Source of the DNA: Pseudomonadales bacterium | GTDB taxonomy: Bacteria > Pseudomonadota > Gammaproteobacteria > Pseudomonadales > Azotimanducaceae | Direction of reading: 5' to 3' | NCBI GenBank assembly: GCA_022825925.1 | Contig: JAJDVW010000146.1 | Location: 1 to 54,462, forward strand | Length of the DNA: 54,462 nucleotides | In this document: piece after piece, positions 43,124-52,578 of the stretch | How the letters are laid out: every line of letters begins with the position of its first letter | How positions within the stretch are numbered: the first letter of the stretch is position 1 | Translations under genes and position numbers: made by a program | The notes under the pieces: model-generated | Told to the model about the DNA's origin: nothing | Seen by the model: the letters and a program-made list of their open reading frames with translations, nothing else | The model's database searches: none

Positions 43124-44604
43124 GGTCCGTTCGGTTCTCCTTGTTCGCGCGGCTCGACCGTGAGATCGAGCCCTTCGCGGCTTGTCACCGTGAGCGCGGC
43201 GCCCTTGGCGACGGGTCCCTCGCTCCTGGCGTGCCAGACTTCCCCGGCGGCCCGCACGCTGCCTTCGCTGTCGCTGTCGAAGTCCTCGAGTGCGACGGCC
43301 TCCGCCCCGATGAGCGCCTCGCCGCCGCTGACGACGGGGCTGCGCCAGGCGCGCATGGCGGCGCCCGCCACGAACACTACGAGGCCCGCGGTCGCCGCGG
43401 TCATCGCCAGGATGATCGGAATCGACACGCGATAGCCGGGGAGGTCCGTGTCGAAGAGGATGATCGAGCCGACGAGGAACGCGATCACGCCACCCGTGCC
43501 GAGCACGCCGAAACTCGGCGTGAACGCCTCCGCGGCCAGCAGCCCGAGCCCGACGATGACGAGGGCGAGCCCCGCGTAGTTCACCGGGAGCATCTGCAGG
43601 GCGTAGGCGCCGAGGAGCAGGCAGATGATGCCGGCGACTCCGCCGACGCCCGTCCCCGGGTTGTAGAACTCGAAGATGAGTCCGTACACGCCGATCATCA
43701 GCAGCAGGTACGCGACGTTCGGGTCGGCGATGATGCCGAGCAGTTCGTACCGCCAGTCCGGCTCGATGCGCTCGATCTGGTTGTCGGACGTGTCGAGGGT
43801 GACCTCGCCGCCCTCCACGGCGATGGTTTCGCCGTCGAGCGCCGCGAACAGTTCGTCGAGGTCCTCGACCACCAGGTCGATGACGTTCTGGTCCAGGGCG
43901 TCCCGCGCCGGCAGGTTGGAGGCCTCGCGCACCGTCTGTTCCGCCCACTCCACGTTCCGACCCCGCAGCTCCGCGATGCCGCGGATGTACGCCACCGCGT
44001 CGTTGACGACCTTGCGCTCCATCGGCGTGCCGGGCTGCGCGGCGGGCTCCCCGGCGGTTTCCTCGCCGGTTTCCTCGCCGTTTTCCTTGCCGTCAGAGGC
44101 GGTCTCGTCGGCCGGTGGGTCCCGTGGCTGCGGCGACTGCGGGAAGGGCAGGGGACTGCCGCCGCCCCCGATGCTGACGGGGGTCGACGAACCGATGTTG
44201 GTCGCCGGGGCCATCGCGGCGACGTGACTCGCGTACATGATGTACGTCCCGGCGCTGGCCGCGCGCGCCCCGTTCGGGGAGACGTAGGTCGCGACGGGCA
44301 CGCGCGAGGCGAGCAGCGCCTTGATCATGTCGCGCATGGACTTGTCGAGGCCGCCCGGCGTGTCGAGCCGCAGGACCACCAGGTCGACGTCGGCGTCCTC
44401 GGCGTCTTCCAGGGAACGGATGAAGTAGTCGGCGGACGCCGGCCCGATCGCACCGTCGATTTCCAGCACCCACACCTTCGCGCCCGCGGCGTGTTGCGCG
44501 AGGAGGACGGAACAGAGCAGGGCGCAGAGCAGGGACGGGAACCCGGCGGCTGAACGGACCCGGGTTCCGACACCACCGCGGTGACGCACGGAACGCGTAC
44601 GCAT
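43120..44604 (-). CDS. NfeD-family membrane serine protease (ClpP-class)
   Basis: The 494-aa product has a signal (about 20-41), an N-terminal ClpP-class protease domain with Ser117 in RAASAGTY and Lys198 in PMERKVV as the dyad, and an acidic Glu-rich insert (about 165-190). Several TM helices follow, and a C-terminal OB-fold NfeD domain ([18 protein letters not shown]). It cuts slipin-type substrates and helps membrane quality control. The start is the ATG at 44604; ATG 44634 would add ten residues. Confidence 0.93.
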   Translation of the reverse strand: MRTRSVRHRGGVGTRVRSAAGFPSLLCALLCSVLLAQHAAGAKVWVLEIDGAIGPASADYFIRSLEDAEDADVDLVVLRLDTPGGLDKSMRDMIKALLASRVPVATYVSPNGARAASAGTYIMYASHVAAMAPATNIGSSTPVSIGGGGSPLPFPQSPQPRDPPADETASDGKENGEETGEETAGEPAAQPGTPMERKVVNDAVAYIRGIAELRGRNVEWAEQTVREASNLPARDALDQNVIDLVVEDLDELFAALDGETIAVEGGEVTLDTSDNQIERIEPDWRYELLGIIADPNVAYLLLMIGVYGLIFEFYNPGTGVGGVAGIICLLLGAYALQMLPVNYAGLALVIVGLGLLAAEAFTPSFGVLGTGGVIAFLVGSIILFDTDLPGYRVSIPIILAMTAATAGLVVFVAGAAMRAWRSPVVSGGEALIGAEAVALEDFDSDSEGSVRAAGEVWHARSEGPVAKGAALTVTSREGLDLTVEPREQGEPNGP

Positions 44605-44680
44605 GGGGCTATTCTGACACAGTTTGCGGTGCACCCATGCTCTTTGCCCGACGCTTGCCCGGGACTGCGTCCGGGCCGCG

Positions 44681-45664
44681 CTACGCGGCCGGAACGTGCA
44701 GGTCGCGTTCGGCGAGCCACTCCGTGTTGAAGAGCCGCGAGCGGTACTTGCTGCCGTCGTCGCAGAGCATCGTGACGACGACGTGTCCGGGGCCGAGTTC
44801 CCGGGCCACCCGCACCGCGCCGCACAGGTTGATGCCGGTGCTCGAGCCGAAGAACCAGCCGGAGTTCGCGAGTTGCCGGTAGACCATGTCGACCATGTCC
44901 TGGTCCGGCACCTGCAGCGCCCAGTCGATCTCCGCCCCGGCCAGGTTGTCCGTGACCCGGGAGTTGCCGATGCCCTCCGTGATCGACGGGCCCGGCGTCA
45001 TGGTCGCCTCCCCGGTCGTCACGTAGTTGTAGAGCGCGCTCCCCATGCAGTCGGACAGCACGAGCTGGATGTCGGGGCTGCGTTCCTTGAGGTACCAGGA
45101 CACCCCGGCCAGGGTGCCCCCGGTGCCGACCGCGCTCACGAAGGCGTCCACCTTGCCGCCCGTCTGCTCCCACACCTCGGGGCCGGTGGACTCGTAGTGG
45201 GCGAGCCGGTTGGCGGTGTTGTCGAACTGGTTGGCCCACACGGCGTTCTCGAGGGAGTCCGCGTAGCGGCCGGCCTGCTTCTGGTAGTTCATCTCGTTCG
45301 CGTAGGGCACCGTCGGCACGACGCGGACCTCCGCGCCCAGCGTGCGCAGGATCTCCACCTTCTCCGGGGACTGGTTGTCCGGCATGTAGATGACGCAGCC
45401 GTAGCCGCGTGCGTTGCAGATGTGGGCGATGCCGATGCCGGTGTTCCCGGCCGTGCCCTCGACCACGGTGCCGCCGGGCTGCAGCGCGCCGCTCTTCTCG
45501 TGCTCGCGGATGATCCACCACGCCGCGCGGTCCTTGACGGAGCCGCCGGGGCTCATGAACTCGGCCTTGCCGAGAATCTCGCAGCCGGTCTCCTCGGACA
45601 GGTCGGTGAGGCGAATGAGCGGCGTGTTGCCGACCGCTTCCACGAAACCGTCCCGAGTGTCCAT
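44681..45664 (-). CDS. cysteine synthase (PLP-dependent)
   Basis: The 327-aa enzyme makes cysteine from O-acetylserine and sulfide. The PLP lysine is Lys44 in MSPGGSVKDRAA. The substrate loop GTAGNTGIGIAH near 68-79 and the PLP phosphate loop SAVGTGGTLAG near 175-185 are intact. The sub-type with NQSPEKVEILRTLGA (about 97-111) is common in cysteine synthase A relatives. No cysE is adjacent. The TGA is about 76 bases from the NfeD gene. Confidence 0.92.
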   Translation of the reverse strand: MDTRDGFVEAVGNTPLIRLTDLSEETGCEILGKAEFMSPGGSVKDRAAWWIIREHEKSGALQPGGTVVEGTAGNTGIGIAHICNARGYGCVIYMPDNQSPEKVEILRTLGAEVRVVPTVPYANEMNYQKQAGRYADSLENAVWANQFDNTANRLAHYESTGPEVWEQTGGKVDAFVSAVGTGGTLAGVSWYLKERSPDIQLVLSDCMGSALYNYVTTGEATMTPGPSITEGIGNSRVTDNLAGAEIDWALQVPDQDMVDMVYRQLANSGWFFGSSTGINLCGAVRVARELGPGHVVVTMLCDDGSKYRSRLFNTEWLAERDLHVPAA

Positions 45665-45782
45665 GCCGCTCCCCTTGCCGCGGCGGGCATTTTACAGACC
45701 GTTCCCCGCGACGTGCATTTGCAGCGCGGCGGCTTCCTGATAGGTTGTTGGCGAGACACGGAGGGGACCAGGGAGAGAACGC

Positions 45783-46937
45783 ATGTCCGAGCGCAAGACG
45801 GTGGTGGACCCGGAGGCCATCGGACTGAGCCCCGAACGACTCGATGCCCTGAGGGATCGCGTCAGGCGGGAGGTCGACGAAGGACTGCTGCCGTCGGTGC
45901 AGATCGCGGTGGCGCGGCAGGGGCGCGTGGGCCTGTTCGAGACCCTTGGCGATGCCGGCAACGACACGCTGTACTGCATCTTCTCGTCCACCAAGGCCAT
46001 CACGTCGGCGGCCGGATGGCTGGTGATCCAGGACGGGGACCTCGACCTCGGCGAGCGGGTCGTGGACATCGTCCCGGAGTTCGGCTCGAACGGGAAGGAC
46101 GGCATCACCGTCGAGCAGCTCTTCCTGCACACCGCCGGCTTCCCGCACGCGCCGTTCCGGTCGCTCGACTGGGAGGATCCGGACCGGCGCCTCGAGCGCT
46201 ATGCGCAGTGGCGCCTCAACTGGGCGCCGGGGTCGCGGTTCGAGTACCACCCAACCTCCAGCATGTGGATGATCGCGGAACTCGTGGAGCGGCGCAGCGG
46301 CTGCGAGTTCCGGGCGTTCGTGCGGGATCGGATCGCCGCGCCGCTGGGGCTGCCGGACCTCTTCGTGGGGTTGCCGGCGGACCAGAACGGGCGGGTGGCG
46401 GAGTGCATGCACGTCGGCGAAGCGCTGACCAGCGAGGACTACGCCCGTCTCGGTCTGCCGGAGCCGCCGCTCACGGAGGTCACGGAGGACGCCATCCTGA
46501 GCTTCAACCGGCCGGAGATCCGCGCGGTCGGGGTCCCCGGCGGCGGCGCCGTCACGACGGCCGCGGACATGGCGCTCTTCTACCAGGGACTGCTGCACGG
46601 CGGCCCTGGCGAGGGCCGGGTGTGGACGGACGAGACGCTCGCGATGGCCCTCGCCGTGCGCAGCGGCGACCTGACCGACCCGATGTACGGCAAGCGGGTG
46701 CACCGCGCCTTGGGCGTCGTGGTGGCGGGCGACGAGGACAGGAACTACCGCGGGTTCGGGCACGGCAACTCCGAGCTGGCCTTCGGTCATGGCGGGGCCG
46801 GGGGCCAGATCGCCTGGGCCGACCCCGCCACCGGCATCTCCTTCGCCTACTGCACGAATGGCCACGACCGCAACCCGCTGCGCAGCGGGAGACGCGGCGT
46901 CAGCATCTCCAACCGCGCGGCGGCCTGCGCGGCCTGA
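45783..46937 (+). CDS. serine hydrolase (beta-lactamase/class-C-like)
   Basis: The 384-aa protein has the SxxK nucleophile motif (Ser68-Lys71 in FSSTKAIT). A YxN-like position lies in EYHPTSS near 155, and there is a terminal HGG block (FGHGGAGGQIAW near 345). No signal peptide is visible, so it is probably cytosolic or non-classical. Family members include esterases (EstB type) and D-aminopeptidases; activity on beta-lactams is not implied. A good GGAGGGG ribosome site stands before the ATG. Confidence 0.9.
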   Translation: MSERKTVVDPEAIGLSPERLDALRDRVRREVDEGLLPSVQIAVARQGRVGLFETLGDAGNDTLYCIFSSTKAITSAAGWLVIQDGDLDLGERVVDIVPEFGSNGKDGITVEQLFLHTAGFPHAPFRSLDWEDPDRRLERYAQWRLNWAPGSRFEYHPTSSMWMIAELVERRSGCEFRAFVRDRIAAPLGLPDLFVGLPADQNGRVAECMHVGEALTSEDYARLGLPEPPLTEVTEDAILSFNRPEIRAVGVPGGGAVTTAADMALFYQGLLHGGPGEGRVWTDETLAMALAVRSGDLTDPMYGKRVHRALGVVVAGDEDRNYRGFGHGNSELAFGHGGAGGQIAWADPATGISFAYCTNGHDRNPLRSGRRGVSISNRAAACAA

Positions 46938-46950
46938 GCCCCGGGGCCGC

Positions 46951-47865
46951 GTGGACGGAGTCGACGATCCGTTCGCCTGGGTCTGCATCCGGCACGACCG
47001 CGACGCGCGCCCGGTCAACGACGCCGCGCTGGTGCTGACCGCGGTCGGCATCGACAATTTCGTCGAGCGTGTCCCGGGAGCGGGCGCCCTGGACGACGGT
47101 GAGTGGGGCGTCTTCATCCGCCGGGGCAATGCCGACGTCGCGGCCGACCACCTCGAACGCTACCGGGTGGAGAACCTGCCCCCGCGGATCCGCGTCCCGC
47201 CGATCATCACCTTCGACAGCGGGTGGGTGGGAGTGCTCGGCTACCTGTGCGTCCTGTGGGCGTTGCCGGCGCTCGAGGCATGGGGGCTGTTCGGGCTGGA
47301 CTGGCGCGGGACGGGCCGCATGGAGGCGGAGCTCGTTCGGGACGGAGCGTGGTGGCGCGCGGTCACGGCGCTGACGCTGCACGGCGACCTCGCGCACATC
47401 CTCGGCAACTCGCTGTTCGGCGCCGTCTTCGGGCTCATGGCGGGGCGGTACCTGGGTTCCGGCCTGTGCTGGCTGCTGGTGCTGCTCGCCGGCGCCGCCG
47501 GGAACGGGGTGAACGCGTGGCTGCGTCCGGACGGGTTCGCATCGCTCGGCGCTTCGACCGCGACGTTCGCCTGCGTCGGCCTGACCTCCGCTTTCGTGTG
47601 GCGCCGGGGCTACTTCCGGGGCCGCGGCCGGCGCCGGGGTTTCGCACCCATCGTGGCCGGGCTGGCCATGCTCGCCTTCACGGGCATGGGCGGGGCGAAC
47701 ACCGATGTCCTCGCGCACGTGGCCGGGTTCGTCTGCGGGGTCGTGGCGGGTGCGGCGATCGCGCCGTTCGACATCCGCCGGCTCGGGCGCTCGGGGCAAT
47801 GCCTGGCGGGAGGCGCCACCGTACTGCTGGTGATGCTTGCCTGGACGTTCGCGGGTGACGCGTAG
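46951..47865 (+). CDS. rhomboid-family intramembrane serine protease
   Basis: The 304-aa protein starts at a GTG at 46951. A soluble N-terminal domain of about 85 residues precedes six or seven TM segments. The active-site Ser202 is in LGASTAT, and the His256 is in VLAHVAGF. HGDLAHILGNSLFGAVFG near 132-149 is the usual TM2 loop with conserved His and Asn. The GxS motif is followed by Thr rather than Gly. It cleaves membrane-embedded substrates. It directly follows the serine hydrolase gene (13-base gap). Confidence 0.88.
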   Translation: MDGVDDPFAWVCIRHDRDARPVNDAALVLTAVGIDNFVERVPGAGALDDGEWGVFIRRGNADVAADHLERYRVENLPPRIRVPPIITFDSGWVGVLGYLCVLWALPALEAWGLFGLDWRGTGRMEAELVRDGAWWRAVTALTLHGDLAHILGNSLFGAVFGLMAGRYLGSGLCWLLVLLAGAAGNGVNAWLRPDGFASLGASTATFACVGLTSAFVWRRGYFRGRGRRRGFAPIVAGLAMLAFTGMGGANTDVLAHVAGFVCGVVAGAAIAPFDIRRLGRSGQCLAGGATVLLVMLAWTFAGDA

Positions 47866-47983
47866 GGCTTGGAGGCCGTCCGGGCAGACACTGCGGTTGG
47901 GCTGCCATGCAGCGCGGAGCGGACGGGGTTCCGTGGTACGGTAACGGCGCGAACCGGCCGCGCGAGGCTGACGGAGACGCGCC

Positions 47984-48614
47984 GTGGGATTGAACAGAAT
48001 TCGCGTCCAGAATTACCGTGGGCTGGCGGACGTCGACTTCGCGGCGCGCCCCATCAACGTGTTGTTCGGGCCGAACGGCTCGGGGAAATCCACGCTGCTC
48101 GACACCCTGTACTTCTTCCGGGATTGCGCCATCCGGGGTGTGGAGGTGGCTTCGTCGGAACGAGATCATGGCATCGGGCTCCTCTGGGATGGTGCCGACA
48201 ACGGTAGTCGCATCTCGGTGGAGCTCGGCGGCAGCGGAGTCACCTACGGTCTGTCGTTCTCGCTGGCGGCGGGCAGGATCGAACCGTTTCCCGGCGAGCG
48301 GCTCTTTTCCGACGCGCGTCACCTCACGCTCATCGACCGTCGGCCCGGCGCCGCGACCGCGTCCTTGTTCCACGCCCAAGTAGAGCAGACGCTCGACCTC
48401 CCGTTGCGCGACCCGGACAAGCTCAGCCTCGGGGTGTTTCTGGATTTCAACCACGGCGACCCCGAAGCAGGGCATCTGGACCGCTTGCTGCACTTCGTCC
48501 GGCTGTATCACTCCCGCTCGTTCCGCCTGCATGTCCTCAAGCGCGCCGGCTCCGAGAGCAGTCACCAGACCAGGCTGTGGGATTTGGGCGACAACGCGTG
48601 GGCGATTCCGTCGC
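47984..48614 (+). pseudogene. truncated AAA15/RecF-like ATPase of a broken two-gene module
   Basis: Starting at the GTG 47984 behind GGAG, the first 204 or so residues are a normal AAA ATPase N-terminus (FGPNGSGKST Walker A at about 29-38). They run to RLWDLGDNAWAI near 48606. From there the frame holds no further family sequence and closes at 48838. The Walker B, signature and C-terminal portion are missing. The join is next to the start of the partner gene in another frame, consistent with a deletion of several hundred bases. The ATPase is presumably dead. Confidence 0.8.
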
Positions 48615-49344
48615 GTAGGCTTACTTGTGACGGGCCAGACGGAGGAACTTTGCCTGCCCGATCTGTTTCGTTGCCTGACCTCGGAGGGCACCTGCTCGTT
48701 CTCGGTCATCAGACGCGTCGACCAGCGCTCGCCCATCGAGTCTCCGAAGCGCAAGCTGAGGATGGTCGGTGCCGGCAAGGTCATTCCCAGCAAGGACGAG
48801 GAGCAGATTGGCGCCCCCGCAAGGCGGTTTCTGGTTGAGCAAGCGGGTGACTACGTCCTCCTGGTGGACGACCTGGAAGCGGATCGGGCCGCGAGGATCG
48901 ACGGCGTGCTCCGTCGATACCGGCTGGCTCTGACCACGATGCTCCCCGCGGACCTCAGACCAAGGGTGTCCGTGCACTTCCTCGTCAACATGCTCGAGGC
49001 CTGCTACTTCGCGCACGCGGCGGCCGTCAATAGAGTGCTCGGCACGGAACTCGCGGACTTTGCGGGTGACGTGGAGACGATTCGGCACCCGAAGAACGAA
49101 CTGAAGTCGCTCTATCCGGGATTCGACGAAGAAGGCGCAGGGAGCAAAGATCGTCCGGCAGTTGGAAGTCGCCCACATACTGCGCCGGGAGAGCACCTGC
49201 GCCTCGCTACGGACGATGTTTGCGTGGGCAGGCGAGGCTGTCGGCATGACGGATTGGATCCCCGCGGGTCGGTTGCTCGAAGCAACCAGGAGTCAAGTCG
49301 ACGCCTTGCGCCAAACCCGGCCCGCCGACACGTCGGCAGTCTGA
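48607..49344 (+). pseudogene. TOPRIM-like (DUF4276-type) partner gene with a frameshift
   Basis: A TOPRIM-like protein reads RRVGLLVTGQTEELCLP at its start, with the conserved acidic positions in TGQTEE and LVDDLEADR, then NMLEACYFA. It continues in frame to FDEEGAG at 49140. There one extra G in a run of three (49140-49142) shifts the frame. The downstream frame continues the family sequence (AHILRRESTCASLRTMFAW) to a stop at 49344. Its original start codon seems removed by the same deletion that truncated the ATPase gene. DUF4276 or RloB-type partners of AAA ATPases are common in defence modules. Confidence 0.75.
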
Positions 49345-49385
49345 CGAGGCGACGCCGTCGGGCGTTTCCGGAAAGGTCGACCTCT

Positions 49386-50420
49386 TCAGCCCACGAGCTC
49401 CGGCAGGATCGTCTCGTTGAAGAGCTGGTCCCGGGTGTCGAAGTGCAGCATCTCGACGCCGAGGGCACGGAACCCCTCGAGGCGCTCGTAGACCGTATCG
49501 GGACTGCCGATGAGCCGCGCGGCGTAGCCCTCGTTGGTGTCGAGCAGGCTCAGGTCCTCGTCCGAGGCCCACATGCCCTCGGCGCCGCCGGTGGCGGCGC
49601 GTCGGCGCTCGGCCAGGCCGCGGTCGATGACCGCGATGCGCGCGTCGATCTCCGCCCACGCCTCGGCGTCCGTGCGCCGTACCAGCGGCGCCGCGTAGAG
49701 GGCGAAGCGCACCGAGCGTCCCGTTGCCCGGCAGGCCTCGCGCACCCGGCCGATGACGCCCTCGATCCGCTCGGGGGTGCCGCCGTTCAGGAACATCCAG
49801 TCCGAGTGCGCGGCCGCCATCGCGACGGCGTCGTCGGACTGTCCCCCCTGGAACACGGTCAGCGGCCCCGAGGGACGGGGTTCCAGTTCGAGTTCGTCCG
49901 CCCGGTAGAAACGTCCCTCGTACGAGAAGCGGGGCGCGTCCCACGCACCGCGCAGCACGTCGATGAACTCGGCGGAACGCGCGTAGCGCTCGCCGTGCTC
50001 GAGGGTGTCGATCCCGTACATGTCGAACTCGCGGAGGTTCCAGCCGCTGGTGACGTTGATGTCCCAGCGGCCCCCGCTGATCCAGTCCAGGGTCGCGCCC
50101 CACTTGGCGATGGCGGTCGGATGGAAGAAGCCGGGGTGGATGGCGGTGACGAGCCGGACGCGCTCGGTGTGGGCGGCGAACAGTGCGGTCATGGCGAGGC
50201 AGTCGAGCGACGAGCCCTCCATCTCCGCGCCGCTGCCCCACCAGCGTTGCGCGATGAGCAGGTGCGAAAGGCCCAGCTCCTCGATGCGGCGGAGCGCTGG
50301 CAGGACGGCGTGGTCCAGGGCGCGTCCGTCCGGGAACCCGCCCTCGGGATTGGTCGACACCACCCGGGGCCCGGCGAAGACCGTGGGCGCCCAGGTGCAG
50401 GTCAGCATGCGGCCGGACAT
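49386..50420 (-). CDS. LLM-class flavin-dependent monooxygenase
   Basis: The 344-aa protein is an F420/FMN TIM-barrel of the luciferase-like family. AHTERVRLVTAIHPGFFHP near 83-101 and SGGRWDINVTSGWN near 112-125 are conserved in sulfonate, sulfone and pyrimidine monooxygenases (SsuD, SfnG, RutA types). VFQGGQSDDAVAMAA near 205 follows. It oxidises a small substrate with FMNH2 and O2. The partner reductase is not here. It ends 41 bases from the broken TOPRIM-like gene, tail-to-tail. Confidence 0.9.
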   Translation of the reverse strand: MSGRMLTCTWAPTVFAGPRVVSTNPEGGFPDGRALDHAVLPALRRIEELGLSHLLIAQRWWGSGAEMEGSSLDCLAMTALFAAHTERVRLVTAIHPGFFHPTAIAKWGATLDWISGGRWDINVTSGWNLREFDMYGIDTLEHGERYARSAEFIDVLRGAWDAPRFSYEGRFYRADELELEPRPSGPLTVFQGGQSDDAVAMAAAHSDWMFLNGGTPERIEGVIGRVREACRATGRSVRFALYAAPLVRRTDAEAWAEIDARIAVIDRGLAERRRAATGGAEGMWASDEDLSLLDTNEGYAARLIGSPDTVYERLEGFRALGVEMLHFDTRDQLFNETILPELVG

Positions 50421-50430
50421 CGCGGTGCGC

Positions 50431-52521
50431 TCAGGAAGCGTCGCCGGCGAGCGGCGGCTCGTACCAGATCGCCGAGGTCCACGCCCGCTCCTGGACGGTG
50501 CGCGGCAGTGTGTTGTCGGCGCACGCGTCCGGGCGCTCGTCCGCCGGCAGGGCGGCGCACTGCCGCGCGTGCCACCGGCAACTCGGCTGCTCGAGGACCC
50601 GCGCGTAGTACACCGCCGGCCTTGCCGGGTTCCAGGCCGGGTCGCGCCAGACGCTGCAGAGGGCGTTGGCGCCCTGGCGGCTGGGCGCGCAGTCCGCGTC
50701 GACCTCCACGTCGGGACCGTCGTCCGCCGCGATGTCGACGACGGTCTCGCGGAACAGCCCCGAGTCGTCGACCTCGCCCTTGATCACCTGGATCCGCTGC
50801 AGGCCGGCGCCGGCGTCCATGGCCGTGCCGGGATCGCGCAGGGCGCTCGCGAAGAACACGGGTCCGTCGTCGTCGACCCCGGCGGGATCCAGCGCCGCGC
50901 CCATCGGGACGCCGCTTCGATAGGCTTCGGCCACCGCGTCCGGGTCCCCGCACAGCCCATCGGGCAGGTCCCGGCCCGCGAACAGCCGTGGCTGGATGCG
51001 CACGCCGCTCGTGGCGAAGGTCTCGCGGCGCTTCATGGCGTCGAACAGCGCGTCGCGGGAGTTCTCCTCGGCCCACACGCCGATGAGGCCGCCGGGATTG
51101 CGCAGCGGGTGCGGGGCGTACGCCGGGGTGGTGATGCGCTTCTCCAGGGTGTCGTCGACGAGGGAGTTGTGGCCGAGGTAGTTGTACTCCTCGACCGCGC
51201 CGGGCGTGCCGTTGTGCGTGTCGGTGCTGCCGATGAAGCCGAGGCGGTAGGGGTTGACGCCGATGCGCGCGTACTCGCGCAGGCCCTCGATGAGGCCGTA
51301 GCGTACGAAGTCGAGCCGCGACTGGCACCCCATCCCCGCGAGGGCGCCGCTGCCGAAGGAATCCTCGCAGTCCTCGGGCCGCGCCCCGTTCGGCATGTAC
51401 CGCACCTTCTCGAAACCGCACAGTTCGTCCTCGCCGCCCAGCACGTTCCACATGCCCGTGCGGCATTCGGACTCGCCCTTCGCCTGGATCATCTCCACCA
51501 GCGGCTCCAGGCGCCGCTGGAGTTCGGCGCGCCGGCGCTGCGCGTCGAGCGGGCGGTCCTTGTAGGTGACGGTGAACATGCGTCCGTTCGAGATGTTCGG
51601 GTTGTGTGGGATCGTCAGCGCCTCGCAGCCCGTGTCCGTGTCGTTGCAGCGGGCCTCGAGTTTCTTCCAGAGGCCTTCCGGTTCGGCTTCCTCGGCCCAG
51701 GAGATCGGCAGTTCCGGCACGCTGTCGTTGCGCAGGATGACGTTGCGGTGGACCTTGCTCCTGCCGGGGGCCGAGGTGAACTCCCACGCATTGAAGGCCG
51801 TGAACGCGCACGCCTCCGTGCGGTCCTGGTGCGCCTCGGCCGCCGCGACCGTACGCCGCCAGGCGTGGCCGGCGTACTCCCGGCACACCGAGGCGTCGGC
51901 GCCGCACATGCCGCCGGGCCCGCGGATGGCCCCGCTGATGACGCGGCGTACCAGCGCATCGCCCGCGGCGGTAGTCCCGGCCAGGGGCCGGCCGCGCATG
52001 ATCTGGCAGTCGAGGCTGTCGTAGGCGGGCGACTGCGCGTTCGTGCAGGACTCCAGTTCGCCGATCCACTCGGCGTGGTCGGTGACGGCGGCGAAGTCGA
52101 GGGGCCGGTCGATCGTCCCGAAACGCAGGGGTTCTCCGTCAGCGCTCCGCGGGGTCAGGCCGATCGGTTCGCCCTTCGCGAACCGGTAGGCGTCGTCGGG
52201 CGTCTGGAACCCGCCGCGGCCGTATGCGTCGAGGGACTGGACCGTGTGGACGTGGAGGTCGCCGAAGAAGGCGGAGCGGGTGGGGCTGTAATGCGCGCAA
52301 CGCGGCCCCGGAGGGCTCGCGGGAACGGTGGCCGGCCCGCCGGGCGGTTCCCAGTCCCGGTGCCGCCGTGCGGGAGTCACGAGCGTCCGCTGCCGCGCCT
52401 CCTGCGCTTCCTGGGCCGGTGCGGGATCGGGCTCCTCGGGCTCTGGCGCGCATGCCGTGCTCGCGAGCAGGAGCGAAACGAGTATGACTCCGCGAACCGA
52501 CGCGGTCGCTGACTCCTGCAT
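50431..52521 (-). CDS. DUF3604 lipoprotein (PHP-like metal-dependent hydrolase fold)
   Basis: The 696-aa protein has an N-terminal signal ending LLLASTAC (likely lipidated Cys), then a Pro/Glu-rich spacer. The DUF3604 domain begins with FFGDLHVHTVQSLDAYG (metal-binding HxH) near 85-101. Further metal sites are AVTDHAEWIG near 145, FIGSTDTHNG near 430 and NPNISNGRMF. The family is predicted to be exported and hydrolytic, with unknown substrate, and is frequent in marine gammaproteobacteria. The ATG at 52521 follows GGGAGGGGAC; the ATG at 52533 would add four residues. Confidence 0.88.
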   Translation of the reverse strand: MQESATASVRGVILVSLLLASTACAPEPEEPDPAPAQEAQEARQRTLVTPARRHRDWEPPGGPATVPASPPGPRCAHYSPTRSAFFGDLHVHTVQSLDAYGRGGFQTPDDAYRFAKGEPIGLTPRSADGEPLRFGTIDRPLDFAAVTDHAEWIGELESCTNAQSPAYDSLDCQIMRGRPLAGTTAAGDALVRRVISGAIRGPGGMCGADASVCREYAGHAWRRTVAAAEAHQDRTEACAFTAFNAWEFTSAPGRSKVHRNVILRNDSVPELPISWAEEAEPEGLWKKLEARCNDTDTGCEALTIPHNPNISNGRMFTVTYKDRPLDAQRRRAELQRRLEPLVEMIQAKGESECRTGMWNVLGGEDELCGFEKVRYMPNGARPEDCEDSFGSGALAGMGCQSRLDFVRYGLIEGLREYARIGVNPYRLGFIGSTDTHNGTPGAVEEYNYLGHNSLVDDTLEKRITTPAYAPHPLRNPGGLIGVWAEENSRDALFDAMKRRETFATSGVRIQPRLFAGRDLPDGLCGDPDAVAEAYRSGVPMGAALDPAGVDDDGPVFFASALRDPGTAMDAGAGLQRIQVIKGEVDDSGLFRETVVDIAADDGPDVEVDADCAPSRQGANALCSVWRDPAWNPARPAVYYARVLEQPSCRWHARQCAALPADERPDACADNTLPRTVQERAWTSAIWYEPPLAGDAS

Positions 52522-52578
52522 GTCCCCTCCCATCCGTCCGAACCCCCGCGGGAGGAGCCGCGGAGCATCCTCCCGAGA

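Noticed and set aside
44325..47129. Long minus-strand frame across cysteine synthase and the serine hydrolase region
   Set aside because: It is antisense or out of frame to genes with intact catalytic motifs and has repetitive, charged shadow composition.
47984..48838. Calling the AAA ATPase frame a complete 284-aa gene
   Set aside because: Residues after about 208 are shadow sequence of the overlapping partner frame and no Walker B follows.
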